Assembly: GCF_026745355.1 (NCBI RefSeq)
Contig: NC_079209.1
Span: forward strand, 51,567,585-51,631,584
DNA length: 64,000 nt
Reading direction: 5' to 3'
Origin: Beta vulgaris subsp. vulgaris
Taxonomy: Eukaryota > Streptophyta > Magnoliopsida > Caryophyllales > Amaranthaceae
A program made the position numbers and the translations under genes. The notes below the pieces were generated by a model, which saw nothing but the letters and a program-made list of their open reading frames with translations, was not told the DNA's origin and searched no databases. How positions within the stretch are numbered: the stretch's first letter is position 1; each line of letters begins with the position of its first letter. Below, piece after piece: positions 20,109-31,024 of this stretch.

Positions 20109-21492
20109 CCGGAACTCTTTCTCTCTCTCTAAAAAAATATCCTCCCTCCAAACCCTAGGGTCTCTTCGCCGCACAACCCAAATCATAGCGCGCTCGACTG
20201 TCGCGTGAGCCACCGCGGGCTCCTCACGCCGACAGTCGACCCCGCCTCTCTTTTTTGTCTCTTTTCTCTTTTATAAGGTTTCTGTAGTCGTAGCAGTTCT
20301 GGGCTAGCTGGTGTTCCATCCCCGTCGTTGCCGGCACGGTGTTTCTCCTGTCGGTGTTAGTTTTTCACCTTCCCCGTCGTTGGTATTGTTTTCGTCCCCA
20401 TCCCGCCGTCGTCGCCGCTAGGTTGGTGTGTTCCCTTTGTTGTATTGTCGCGCTGGTTCACTGTAGAATTTGGGGTTGGGTTCTGTCAACTCCGGGCCTC
20501 CCCTCCCGTTCCCCCTGTTCTGGTTTTCCGGTTGGGGCTCCCTATCCCCTCCCCCCTTTGTTATGTCGGGCCTCCCTATCCCCTCCCCCGATGTCATGTC
20601 GGGCCTCCCTATCCCCTTCCCCCTTAGTCCGCGTTGGGCCTCCCCTTCCCCTTCCCCTTCCCCTTCCCCTTGGTTGTTAGTCACCCTAAGTGGGTTCCTG
20701 GTAAGGTTGTTTCATATTCTCAAGTTTATCAGTTTGTTTGTTAAGAGTTTAAGAGTCAGTTGGTTGCATAAGTCTTGGGGTTTCAAAAAAGTAGAATTTG
20801 TGGTCTTTTTGGAATTTGTGGTGTGGCTGCAGGTTAATCAAATGGATTGTGCGCGTGATTTTAGGGGTGATGCACGTTTTTCATGGTTGGGATCTTTGTT
20901 TTCCGGTTTCGCAAACCGGCGAAGTGTTCGAGAGCTCACTTTATTTAGCTCTCTCTCTAGCTTGGCATTGATCTTTATGACCTTTGCCTTGACAAAATCA
21001 AATCTGCAGGCGACACACCAGTTGTATCTGGTGGTTTTCAGCGCGCCCACTCGACAGAGTTTCTACCGTCTATTGGAGAAACCTGCAATACTCTCGACCG
21101 ATAGTATCGAGTCACATAGGACCGTGACTCTAATCAAGATCATGAGCTCAGAATCCCAAACAATAGCAGTTTGTTGGGATTGCTCATGTGGCGAGGTACG
21201 ACGCTCGCCATTGGTTGTTTGTTGTTCGAATCATGAACGACAATCGTTCCCCTCACCACTTTCATCAGCAATCCAAGTTTTACCTCCACTATCACAAGCT
21301 TTGACCAGCGATGCCCTCTGTCATATACGGCCCTTTATCGGTTTTTGTTGGTTTTGTTTTCTATGTATTATAAGAACTCTTATAGCTTATTTACGTTTGT
21401 TTGCTTGTTTTGGATGTAGTTGTATTAGCATTAGGCTGTAATTCCTCCTTTAATTAATGTACGATTTCTTGATGTAAAAAAAAAAAAAAAAA
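20109..21492 (+). mobile_element. Poly(A)-tailed retroposon, probably a non-autonomous LINE derivative
   Basis: It begins with a CT-rich leader (CTCTTTCTCTCTCTCT, then CCAAACCCTAGGG) and ends with a 17-A tail at 21476-21492. Candidate target duplication GAATAA(A/T)AAT at 20099-20108 and 21493-21502 (one mismatch). The 3' end (TTAATTAATGTACGATTTCTTGATGT then A's) is in the style of plant LINE tails. A 323-residue open frame (20470-21441) spans it, but I recognise no reverse transcriptase, endonuclease or nucleic-acid-binding motif; it opens with low-complexity Pro/Ser/Leu from C-rich repeats (20500-20670). It could instead be a retroposed transcript. The frame's length is notable but not evidence of a gene by itself. 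Confidence 0.5.
20500..20675 (+). repeat. C-rich direct repeats (GGGCCTCCCTATCCCCT units)
   Basis: Four to five copies of 'GGGCCTCCCTATCCCCTYCCCC' type, about 45 bp apart, followed by a run of CCCCTT hexamers at 20648-20670. It lies inside the retroposon. Confidence 0.8.
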
Positions 21493-22599
21493 GAATAATA
21501 ATGCTTCCCTTTCCAAATGGAGTAGCAGCAGACTTTTTTTTTTTTTTAGACATATAAAGGTAAGGAAAGAACATTAGGCTACCCTCCTTTCGAGGGAATA
21601 CTTAATGTAGCAGACTAGCAGTGTAGTTCAGCATAATAATACTCGGCTGAATTCTTCACTTTAATACATGTGTAATTAATGTAGATTTATATACAACAAT
21701 ATAGTAAATGAATGTTTATGACATGTAAAAAAATGTTTATATATATAAATCTTTCGAAAGACGTTTTTGAATAAGGAAATGTATCATGTGGCGCTCTCCT
21801 TATTGGAGTTTTAGTTTATGTAATTCATGTACAATAAAAAATTAGAAATCATATAGTAACAAGTTGTAATTAGTGTTATTATTTGAAAGTAAAATATTAA
21901 TAAATGAAATTTCCTTATTCGGGGCATTGTCTGAGGCTAATAACTAGTTTTGAATTTAAAAGGTGTTTGGTTCAAAAAACTAACTAAAATGTTGGTCCTG
22001 TGAGAATTAGATTTTCATGGATACATACAAATTGGAAAAACCAATAGATCAGAAAAAGATGATTAATTTGTGAAAGAATTTTTGGGCTTATAAAAAGTGA
22101 AATTTGTGCTTGTGGAAACTATCGAGTAACCGGAGATAAAAAAGAAGACCAAAATTTTATGAGCAATGCAAAGTCGAATTTGTTAATTCTAGAATACGAA
22201 GGTACAATTGGTTTATGCACTAATGATCTTTGTACTGGAGTTCTTTTTCTAATATTTCTTTTTATTATATCTTTACTAGTAGGTTGATTACACTTACAAC
22301 CGAAATAGAAATCGAACAGTTCGTGGTTCAAAAATGCCAAATTCCATCTAAACCATCTCTTATCCAAAAACTTGTACAGTGTCCAATCATTTAGCTTAAT
22401 CATGATATAGTCTCAGACTTCACTATTGAAAGAAGGTGTGAGATCTCAATCCAAGAGGTACGAAATTTAGGGTATTGAGGGGGATAATGAACTTAGTGAG
22501 TTTGAGCTAGCTTCCATATCCCAAATTATTTGAATTTAGTTTAAATAGTGTACGTACTTCCAAACCATTCCATTCCATTCCAAAACAACCAAACACCCA
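21493..22599. other. Intergenic, no gene seen
   Basis: AT-rich. A fragment at 21530-21610 (long T run, then AAGGTAAGGAAAGAACATTAG, then CTACCCTCCTTTCGAGGG) resembles the 3' part of a SINE in reverse. The frame at 22119-22403 (-) has no domain. Confidence 0.4.
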
Positions 22600-22906
22600 T
22601 TTGTTTGGTTCACTAGTTTTAGGTATGAGGTATGGGTTTGGAATGAACAAAACTCATACCTAGTGTTTGTTTAACTTATTTCTAAATTTTAAAGCCATAC
22701 CTCAAACCCATAAGGTATGGGGTTTAGAAACCCATGGGGGGAGGTGGGTATGGCTCATACCTTACCTCTAGGTATCAAATAAAAGAAGATTTTTCATTCC
22801 CAAAATGAAACCAAACACAAGGTATTAAGTATCAAGTTCCAAACCCATACCACCTTGGTTTCATTCCTGATTCCAAACCCATACCATAATATGAGCCAAA
22901 CGCCCA
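22600..22906. mobile_element. MITE with 'GTATGGGTTTGGAAT' ends
   Basis: Inverted ends: left TTTGTTTGGTTCAC..., then GGTATGGGTTTGGAATGA; right, in complement, GGGCGTTTGGCTCAT..., then GGTATGGGTTTGGAATCA. The phrase 'ggtatgggtttgga' and its complement recur several times inside, so the element folds on itself. The target duplication is unclear. Probably hAT- or Harbinger-derived. Confidence 0.6.
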
Positions 22907-22944
22907 ACTTCCTAGTTTAAGTTTGAAAACTATTAAGCTTGTTT

Positions 22945-23116
22945 GGTGTAGTTAGTTGGGGTTCCAGCGTATAACCTTTTAAGGTCACAAGGTTGAATCC
23001 TTCCAATTGCAGTACTTCAAGATAAAGATTTCCCATAACTTCCCCCTTACTTTCAAGTGTCTAACCCCCAAATACTAAACTAAGCGTGTATCATACGACC
23101 TATAAAAAAAAAAAGA
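22945..23116 (+). mobile_element. SINE-like tRNA-derived repeat
   Basis: GGTGTAGTTAGTTGGGG (A-box-like) and AAGGTTGAATCC (B-box-like) at tRNA-like spacing, then 'AAGATTTCCCATAACTTCCCC' and finally an A-rich stretch at 23104-23114. GTGTATCATA occurs at 23085 and 23117, either side of the A-rich end, and may be part of a target duplication from a smaller insertion. Confidence 0.45.
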
Positions 23117-23119
23117 GTG

Positions 23120-23776
23120 TATCATAGGAGATAAGGTCTAGATGGGTTCCTTTTCTTTACTATTAAAAAGATTTAAGTTGAAATAGGTATAGTGCGTGAT
23201 TTTTGGCAATAATTTTGTTAAAATATCTCCATGAACATTGAAATTAAGGTACATTGTACATGTGACACATAAAGACAAAATCATAATTATTTTTAGTCAG
23301 ATCATTGAAAAAGATAAAAAAAAAACAAAGCAAATGTATAGCTTTTCTAATACATGCCTTATATCATGGCTAAGATTGTTCCTTGACAAATACTTCGAAA
23401 ATGAGTAGAAAAACAAATGACAAAGGAAGTAAACTCATAATTGCATAATCAAATTTATTGATAAGATCTATTCATAATTTATTTGATTCAATGTGTTATG
23501 TACATGTTAGATTCAGATTTCTTTTGTAGCTAACCCTATAACTTTTTATTCTTATACTTAAAACTTCATGTCAGGTGCAAATAATGACATTTAATTTTTT
23601 CACAAGTACATGCCATTTTGAAGTTTCGTGGTAGTTGCTTAAGTTTGTTCTATCTTCTAAATTCCCCAACACTCATGAATTGAATCAGAATACAAAAAGA
23701 GCAAGTCTTGTATCATAATCTGACCACTTAATTTAGTTTCCTCCTTAAATTTTGAGTATTATTTTATAATAATATA
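23120..23776. other. Intergenic, no gene seen
   Basis: AT-rich spacer before the large nest of transposons. Nothing recognised. Confidence 0.5.
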
Positions 23777-23953
23777 TTTCCTCCGTTCTATTTTATAGTT
23801 CCCGTTTCATTTTGGACACGAAAATTAAGAAATCAATTATTGTTATGTACTTTTTTTTTTTTGAGGGGATTATTGTTATGTACTTGCATGAGGAGTTGTT
23901 GTGTTTTTTTGGAATTATTGTCATAAAAAAGCAAAAACGAATTAGAACATTAA

Positions 23954-25057
23954 GGGTGCGTTCTATTCAACTTATTGGCCCTGAACTTATTGGACCTTAT
24001 CTGAACTGAACTTATTGAACCTGAACTGAACTTATTGGAACTGATTCAACTTATTGGACCTGATTGAACCTGATTGGAACTTATTGGACCTTATTGACCT
24101 TATTGAAACTTATTAGACCTTATTGACACTGATTGAAACTTATTAGACCTTATTGGACCTGATTGAAACTTATTAGACCTGATTGAAACTTATTTGACCT
24201 TATTAGACAAAAACATTGACCATGAATAACATAAATATTACCACTAACGTAAATACTACCCCTCAAAATTTTTTATGGAGTAATAATTATTATAATTCGT
24301 CCTTTAAAAATAATGATTATTAATTATCTCTTATGATATTAATTTAACAAAAAAATTACTATTTATATATTTGCATATACATAACTTTCACTATTAATAT
24401 ATCTAATAGTCTTGTTTTAATAGATAACTTTCACCACGAAAACATGTTATCTCTAGTTATTTAAAGACGAATTGCAAAATATTGTAATTATTATTATTGT
24501 TGTTAACCTTAATTATTTGACCATGATTATAATATTATTTAATAGCGATATGAATAATCAAATAATAGACAATAATACAAGCATAATACTATATATTGTG
24601 GTACTTTAATAAAAAAAAAATTCTAATAATATCATAATCAGCTAATAGTAATATGAATAATAAAATAATAGACATAATACAAATAAATAATAAAATAATA
24701 GACACTAATACAAGTATAATACTATGTAATCATTGTGGTACTTTAATTAAAATTCTAATAATAACATAATCAGCTAATAGTGATATGAAATTATGAATAA
24801 TAAAATAATGGACAATAAACAAATGTTTATTAAATATTGACTATTTGGACCTTATTGGACCTGATTGGAACTTATTGGACCTTATTAGACCTGATTGGAA
24901 CTTATTGCACCTAATTGGAACTTATTGCACCTGATTGGAACTTATTGGACCTTATTAGACCTTATTGGAACTTATTGCCCTTATTGGACCTTATTGCAAC
25001 TTATCTGAACTTATTGGACCTGAAACTTAATTTTTTTAAGTTGAACAGAACGCACAC
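23954..25057. mobile_element. Tourist-like MITE A (GGGTGCGTTCTATTCAACTT ends)
   Basis: 1.1 kb with ends GGGTGCGTTCTATTCAACTT and AAGTTGAACAGAACGCACAC, between TAA at 23951-23953 and TAA at 25058-25060. Both subterminal regions (23980-24210 and 24845-25035) are made of short variants of 'CTTATTGGACCTGATTGAA'. The middle is AT-rich and non-coding. PIF/Harbinger family by TAA target and ends. Confidence 0.85.
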
Positions 25058-25218
25058 TAAGGGTGCGTTCTATTCAACTTATTGGCCCTGAACTTATTGG
25101 ACCTTATCTGAACTGAACTTATTGGACCTTATCTGAACTGAACTTATTGGAACTTATTAAACCTGATTGGACCTGATTCAACTTATTGGACATGATTGAA
25201 CTTGATTGGAACTTATTG

Positions 25219-27761
25219 TGTAATACTCCGTATTTTTAGTAGTAATTTCGTACTAATTAAGAAAATATAAAAGAATTAATAAAAAGGTATTTTAGTTTAC
25301 TTACAAATTAATAGGAATAAATTATTGTTAATAGGGAATTGTTAGGCATTTTCGGAGTTTTAAAAGAGTAACCTAATCTTCACTTGACCTAGGGTTACTA
25401 CCTTTTGAAGGAGTATAAAAAGAAAAGGAGAGGAATTTCAGAAAACCCTAAACCCTTCCTTCTCCCTCTCCTCAGCCGACTTTCTTCTCCCTCTCTCTCT
25501 CCTTAGCCGATCTCTCTTCCTCTCTCTCTCAGATTTCTTTCTCTCTCTCTCGATCTTCTCTCAATCTCTCGCTACTCTTCCTCTCGTCTCCTCCCTCTCG
25601 TCGTCGGTGTGCGTGGTGCGGTAGGAGTTCGTCGAGGTTTGGTGCGATTTCCGACGAGAGTATTCGAGAAATTTCGGTGTGAAGGAGTTCGAGGTTGTGC
25701 GATTTCAGGCGAGGGTTTGGTGCGAAGGGTCGAAGGTTCGTGCGGGTGTGTCGAGGTTTTCGTCCGGGTTTCTGCGGCGTGTGTGGTTCGAGTTTGCGAC
25801 GAGGGTCGCGGTGTTCGAGGGTTGTGCGCGAGGCTGCTGTGTGGTTGCGCGAAGAGTCGGGGTCGTGCGGGTGTGGCTGCGCGACATACCTGGAATTGTG
25901 CGAACCGGCGAGGCTGGTGCGGGTGTCCGTGGGCGACGAGCGAAGCCTGGCGAGGCTGCTGTGCGCACGTGTGGTGTGTATTTCGGTCGCCGGAGTTCTT
26001 TCGCCGGCAAATTTAGCGGTATACCCTATTATGTACCTAAAATATTATATCAGTTTTATTACTTATATTTACTGTTTTCATAATTACGTAAGGTTTGTAA
26101 TTAATAATTAGTAATTAGAGTGTTTAGTAATTATTAGATTGTTTAACTAGTTAAGTTATTATTCTGTTTTAAGTTGCATTCTGGTTAGGTTTGTAATTGG
26201 AATAAGATAAAGTAGGAGAGTGTGTATTATTATTAGTTACAATTATTATCGTTTCATGGTGATGTTTCAGAACTGACTTTGGGACTTATGACTTACTTTT
26301 GGACATATGACTTACCTTTGGGACTTATGACTTACTTTTGGACATATGACTTACCTTTGGACATATGACTTACTTCTGGACATAAGACAGGTTGGACTTA
26401 TGACTTTTGGATTGGTAAAATAGTGGACTAATGTTACTAACTAACTTAGTTACTCACTAACTCTGACTTCTAAAAGACGTTAAATTCACTAGATTAGAAT
26501 TATAACGAAAGTTCTGGAATAAGGTTTTAACTATGTTTAATTCGAATCGTTAGTTGTTATGGTCTTAGTACGTAGTAGTTGTTAGTGTTATCAAGGACGT
26601 AACACTAAAGCTTTGTTTTAACGATTTAGGTCCCAATTTCATAAGCGGCTCGTTCTATTAAGTCAGCGAAAATTCTCCGCTACAAGGTACGTACGCGTAC
26701 CAGTTTACTTTCAAAGCTTAGTATCATGTTAGGTTGCAGTTCATGTTATTGGAACCTAGTACCATGATAGGGAACATTTGATTGTGATTGTTTGGTTAGA
26801 CGTTTATAACGTGAAATCAATATGATGCATTGAAATATGTTGCATTGAAATGCGAAGTTCTATCGTAGTGTAACATCAGCATTATTAATCTGATCTATAG
26901 AGTAACAAGAGTGTTACAGGGATAAGATTGAGTTTGGTAATTAAGAGAGTATGTAAATGACTCCTTAAAGTTATAAAAGAATGATTGGTAATAAAAGAAG
27001 ATTATGGCGATACTTGTAGTTGGACTCCCTACAAGTATAGAACAATGGGGGAGTGTAGGACTTGTCCTACACTCCTACGCAGGCCTACTGTGACGACAGT
27101 AGTGTCCTTATATTTTGATAACTCAAGTAGGCGGAAGGTTCCGTTCGATCTTGGGGTATGCATACTAAGGTGATGGGTGTGAGACGGAACAAAACCGTAT
27201 TTGCATTTCATCTAATAGACCAAGTTGTCTATTAAGGATTCAGTAGCCCGTATGATTCTAGTAAGATGACGGTGCCCGTTCGATGCCAAATAATGAAAGA
27301 TTAAAGATGTGAATATAATGTTCATATAGCAGTTGTAATGTATGCATCATTTATGTTCATATAGTTTCAATGGTTCATTACGTACTCAGCATAGCTGACT
27401 GTGTGTTATTATGTGTTTGTTGTCCTGTGATGAACTATTGATACTTCAATGGGGAGCAGACTAGGTGAGCTGGTGCTGCTGCATGATATCAAGCATAAGG
27501 GGGCTAGCTGTAGTTTGAAGTTAACTTTTGGTTTGTATTATGAATTTTATAGAACATTGTTACATGGTTTGAGTTTGAATAAAGAGGGGTCACTATGATT
27601 CCCGAGTTGTATTACATTTTCTATTCCGCTGCAATTTGGTTTTGAGACAATGAATTTGAGTTACCGTATTTCTAATTATGCCTTGCGTTCCATCGCGGCG
27701 GTAACACTCCCAAAGTCGATGCGACGTGCATTAGACGTGTATGGATTTTGGGGGTGTTACA
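25219..27761 (+). repeat. 5' LTR
   Basis: TGTAATACTCCG...GGGTGTTACA. It contains a TATA box (25414), a CT-rich leader (25440-25590), a CpG-rich segment (25600-26010), a cluster of ~30-bp repeats 'GGGACTTATGACTTACTTTT' (26275-26390) and AATAAA at 27578-27583. Reading frames of 60-138 residues within it are found on all frames of the GC-rich part and are not genes. Confidence 0.93.
25414..25420 (+). promoter_or_regulatory. TATA box of the 5' LTR
   Basis: TATAAAA, about 25-30 bases before a CT-rich leader starting 'GAAAACCCTAAACCC'. The same motif is at 34421-34427 in the 3' LTR. Confidence 0.65.
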
Positions 27762-27764
27762 AAA

Positions 27765-27779
27765 CTGGATTCAGAGCCA
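27765..27779 (+). promoter_or_regulatory. Primer binding site (initiator tRNA-Met type)
   Basis: TGGATTCAGAGCCAG, three bases after the 5' LTR, is one change away from the usual plant TGGTATCAGAGCCA that pairs with the 3' end of initiator tRNA-Met. Confidence 0.75.
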
Positions 27780-28535
27780 GAAGCTCCTATTTTCAAAGAC
27801 GTTTTCGAAACGATTTCAAAACGGGTAGTATGGGCTAGGAGCATATAGATCATGTCATGTGCATTAAGTCATAGGCATGTTATCATTGCATTTGTTTGTA
27901 TCTCGAACTTGTATGTGCTCTCTGTGTAATTGAAATGGTGAAAGATTCTTGAAATCTTCAAATGTGACTAGATTAAGAGAGTGTACAAAGATAGGTCTAA
28001 ATTATATTAGACTCAAAACTTATTTAAGTATAAAACTATTTTATTGATCGAAATGAGCTTGATTTCACTTGTGGATTTCAAAGTTAAAATGAGCATTTAC
28101 CTCTTTACAAAAACTTAGACTATTCTATTTTTTTTTACTTTCGCAGATGGTTCACGACATAGGTCGTAAGGACTTTTTGATGAAACAAGTAGGGGAGACT
28201 GGGATATGTGGTTCTTTAAAATGAAGTCTGCTATGGATTACAGAATTATGCAAGGGGAACATGGTTACGATCTGAGGGCTCTAGGATACACTTCATGCTT
28301 CGTTATGTTCCAGAATAGAGCCATATAGATTTGTTCATCGTAGGTATGGGATATGTGGACTACAGAGGGTATTTCAATAGGAATAAGCATACCTACGGAT
28401 ACCAGAACCTCCTTCCGAAAAGCACTTCCTCACTGACCTTAAATACTGCGAGAATGAGTGGAGGGTTCGTGAGACCAGGGGTCAAAACCCTTCTACTTCA
28501 TCTGAAGGGAAAGTTCGAGCAATAGGGCCATAGAT

Positions 28536-29125
28536 GGGAATTCTGAGAACCCAGGGGTCATACCTGAACCGCCATCAGCACCTGTGGCAAAGAGGCCAAG
28601 ATACCAGCCATTTGAGGATGAGTTATTAGCCGATGACTTTCAGAATCTTAGGACAGTCACTTACGTCTCCGATGATGAAAGGAACAATAGGACCTTCATT
28701 ATAGTGTTGGGTGGGGTCCAGGTTGTACCAGGGTTACATGGGGATGATGATGATGAGCCACCTCCACTAGAGGATATACCAGTTGAGGAAGAGGACCCTG
28801 CTGAGAATGAAGACCCTGTTGAGGATGAGAATCCTGTTCAGAGAGATCCATGAGAGGATCCCATTGAGGAGGAGGATCCCATTGAGGAGGAGGATCCCAT
28901 TGAGGAGGAGGATCCCATTGAGGAGGAGGATCCCATTGAGGAAGAAGACCCCGAGGAAGACCAAGGACCCATACTAGAGGATATATTCTTTGAGGACGGC
29001 GAGCCTGAGGCAGATGAGATTGACCTTGATGGGGGATGGAGGATTCTGGATCAGAGGATGAAGCTCACCCTTGCCCATAGTTCTTTTGAGCATATATGTA
29101 GGATTAGGATTTTTGTTTTATTTTG
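28536..29125 (+). pseudogene. Extra acidic ORF upstream of gag in the LTR element
   Basis: An open frame runs through 28536-28853 (ATG-less start; first ATG region near 28584), is stopped by one TGA at 28851-28853, and continues in the same frame to about 29125. The product is very acidic: a start with 'AKRPRYQPFEDELLADDF', an Asp/Glu/Pro stretch, and then at least four repeats of the hexapeptide EEEDPI, ending with 'LEDIFFEDGEPEADEIDLD'. It lies between the PBS and gag, where chromoviruses do not usually have a gene. No domain is recognised. It might be an extra ORF of this family or a transduced host fragment. Confidence 0.5.
28853..28945 (+). repeat. 18-bp tandem repeat (GAGGAGGAGGATCCCATT)
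   Basis: Five near-perfect copies of an 18-bp unit encoding EEEDPI in the acidic frame. Confidence 0.9.
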
Positions 29126-29433
29126 ATCGTTTTTGTTCATTTGTTAGTTAGGATAATAAGGCTTGCATGCCGATTAGGGAGTAACATTATTTGATTTATA
29201 TATATATATATGTATTTCTTTACAAATATTACATTCCCATTTTCAATAATAGTGCATAGTTATCTTTTATTGTTAATTGTGCATCTTATTTTGGATGATT
29301 GTAATGCAAGTCAGTACAGACTTAAAGGTGTTCGCAATATATGTTTATATGTTAAATGTGTATTCGTTGAATAAGTTAAAACAAAAATTATGTGTAAGTC
29401 ACTGAAATAGCTACTATGTTAATTTCAGCGCAG

Positions 29434-30380
29434 AATGGTTCGATCGGGAGGCGCCCCTGAACCTCTCTTAAATCGAGCAATCGATACGTGACCTAGTACA
29501 GATTACGCCAACTTAGCCCAAGGTCACAGCCGGGATGGGACCTATCTGAAAAAGTGGCCCGTAGGAACCCACCTATACTAAATGGAAAAGGGGGACCTGA
29601 AGAGTTGGAAACTGGGTTGGGGAATTTGATAAGCTTTTCTTCACCCTATCCTGTCCTGACGAGAAAACGTGCCCTTAGCTAGTTACTATCTGCAGGGGGA
29701 TGCCCATTTCTGGTGGACCCAGGCTAAGGACAACCTTCAAGCCAACCGGGTTTCGGGTGGGAAACTTTTAAAAAGGCCCTAAGAGACAAGTACTACCCTC
29801 CGTATCTTAAGAAACAAAAAGCCCAGGAGTTTATGATGCTGGAGCAAGGGACCATGTCTGTAGAGGAATATTACCGAAAATTTATCGAACTGATGAGGTT
29901 TGCCCCAGAGATTGCCCCTACTGAGGAGGCTAAAGCCTCACGTTTTGAATTGGGACTTACCCTTGACCTGCAGGGTAGACTGGGGGGAGATACATTCACC
30001 TCTCTGGACCATGTGTTTGGCAAAGCTGCCCACCTTTATGCTATCAGGAAAAGGGAGGAAGGGGGTAAGCTTGGCGAGAAACGTAAGGATAACCCAAACC
30101 CTGAGGGCCAAAGTTTGAGAAAAAGCACAACGGGAACCAGAAAATCAAAACCCTCGGAGGAATTTTGGTAAGGGACCCAATAATAACCCTAACCCCAACA
30201 ACAACAACAACAACCGCAATAACAACACCAATAACCGCAGACCTGAGCGTGTATATCGGTGTAGAAAGTGCCCAACAACCTCCTGGTAAGGATTGTGAGG
30301 GTAACAAGGTTGAATGCCGGGAATGTGGGAAGATGGGCATAGAGCCTATGAATGCTATTCGAAAAACAAGCTAAACCCCA
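29434..30380 (+). pseudogene. gag remnant of the LTR element
   Basis: From ATG 29434 the frame is broken by several stops. 29833-30171 is open and reads as the retrotransposon gag domain (SVEEYYRKFIELMRFAP, then EEAKASRFELGL). 30180-30300 is Asn-rich and in another frame. A CCHC knuckle (CRECGKMGI, then AYEC, one frame change inside) lies at about 30316-30360. Gag forms the particle core and packages the RNA in intact elements; here it is dead. Confidence 0.8.
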
Positions 30381-30559
30381 ATGGCCAAAGGAAGGGAACT
30401 ATGGGGACAAGCCCCGAAACGGAAATGGTAACGGGAATGGTAACGGGGGAGGTAATTACAATGGGAATTCTAACTATTCCAAGCCCGCTACCAACACCAG
30501 CAACCAAGTCTCTAATGAACAATGCAACTAGTTCCCAAGATAAGGGCAAAGGGAAGCTG

Positions 30560-30898
30560 TACATGATGACGGCTAGAGAAGAAGAGGCTCGTAGAGACGT
30601 TGTCACGGGTACATTTTCTATCAACTCCACTCCTGTTAAAGTTTTATTTGATTCTGGAGCATCCTTGTCATTTATTGCCCATGCAACTGTTAGAAATTTA
30701 ACATTGGTCGAGTCTGAGTCGATTTCTATGCCTATAGTCATTCCATCTGGGGAGACTGTTAATTGTTCTAAAAGATTCCTAAAAGTGCCATTAAAGATAG
30801 GTGAGGGATACTTTCCCTCTGATCTGATAGAGTTTAACTTATCAAACCTAGATATCATTCTGGGGATGGATTGGCTTGGGAAGTACAGGCTAAGATAG
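30560..30898 (+). pseudogene. Aspartic protease region of the LTR element
   Basis: Contains the DSGAS active-site motif (VLFDSGASLSFI, near 30645-30680) and a second conserved motif (DIILGMDWLGKY, near 30850-30890). It is followed by a stop at 30896 and a frame change into the segment before reverse transcriptase. It would process the polyprotein in an intact element. Confidence 0.85.
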
Positions 30899-31024
30899 AT
30901 TGCGATGCGAAAAAGTGGAACTAAAGGACCCTTCGGGGAAAAGAGTGTCATATAGGAGAATACCTCGAGAACCAGGAATTAAAGTTATCAATGCGTTACA
31001 ACTTAAGAACTACGTAGACAAGGG

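Noticed and set aside
25609..26111. Several long overlapping frames rich in Arg, Gly and Val
   Set aside because: They repeat in both LTRs at 34510-35114 and reflect CpG-rich composition, not a gene.
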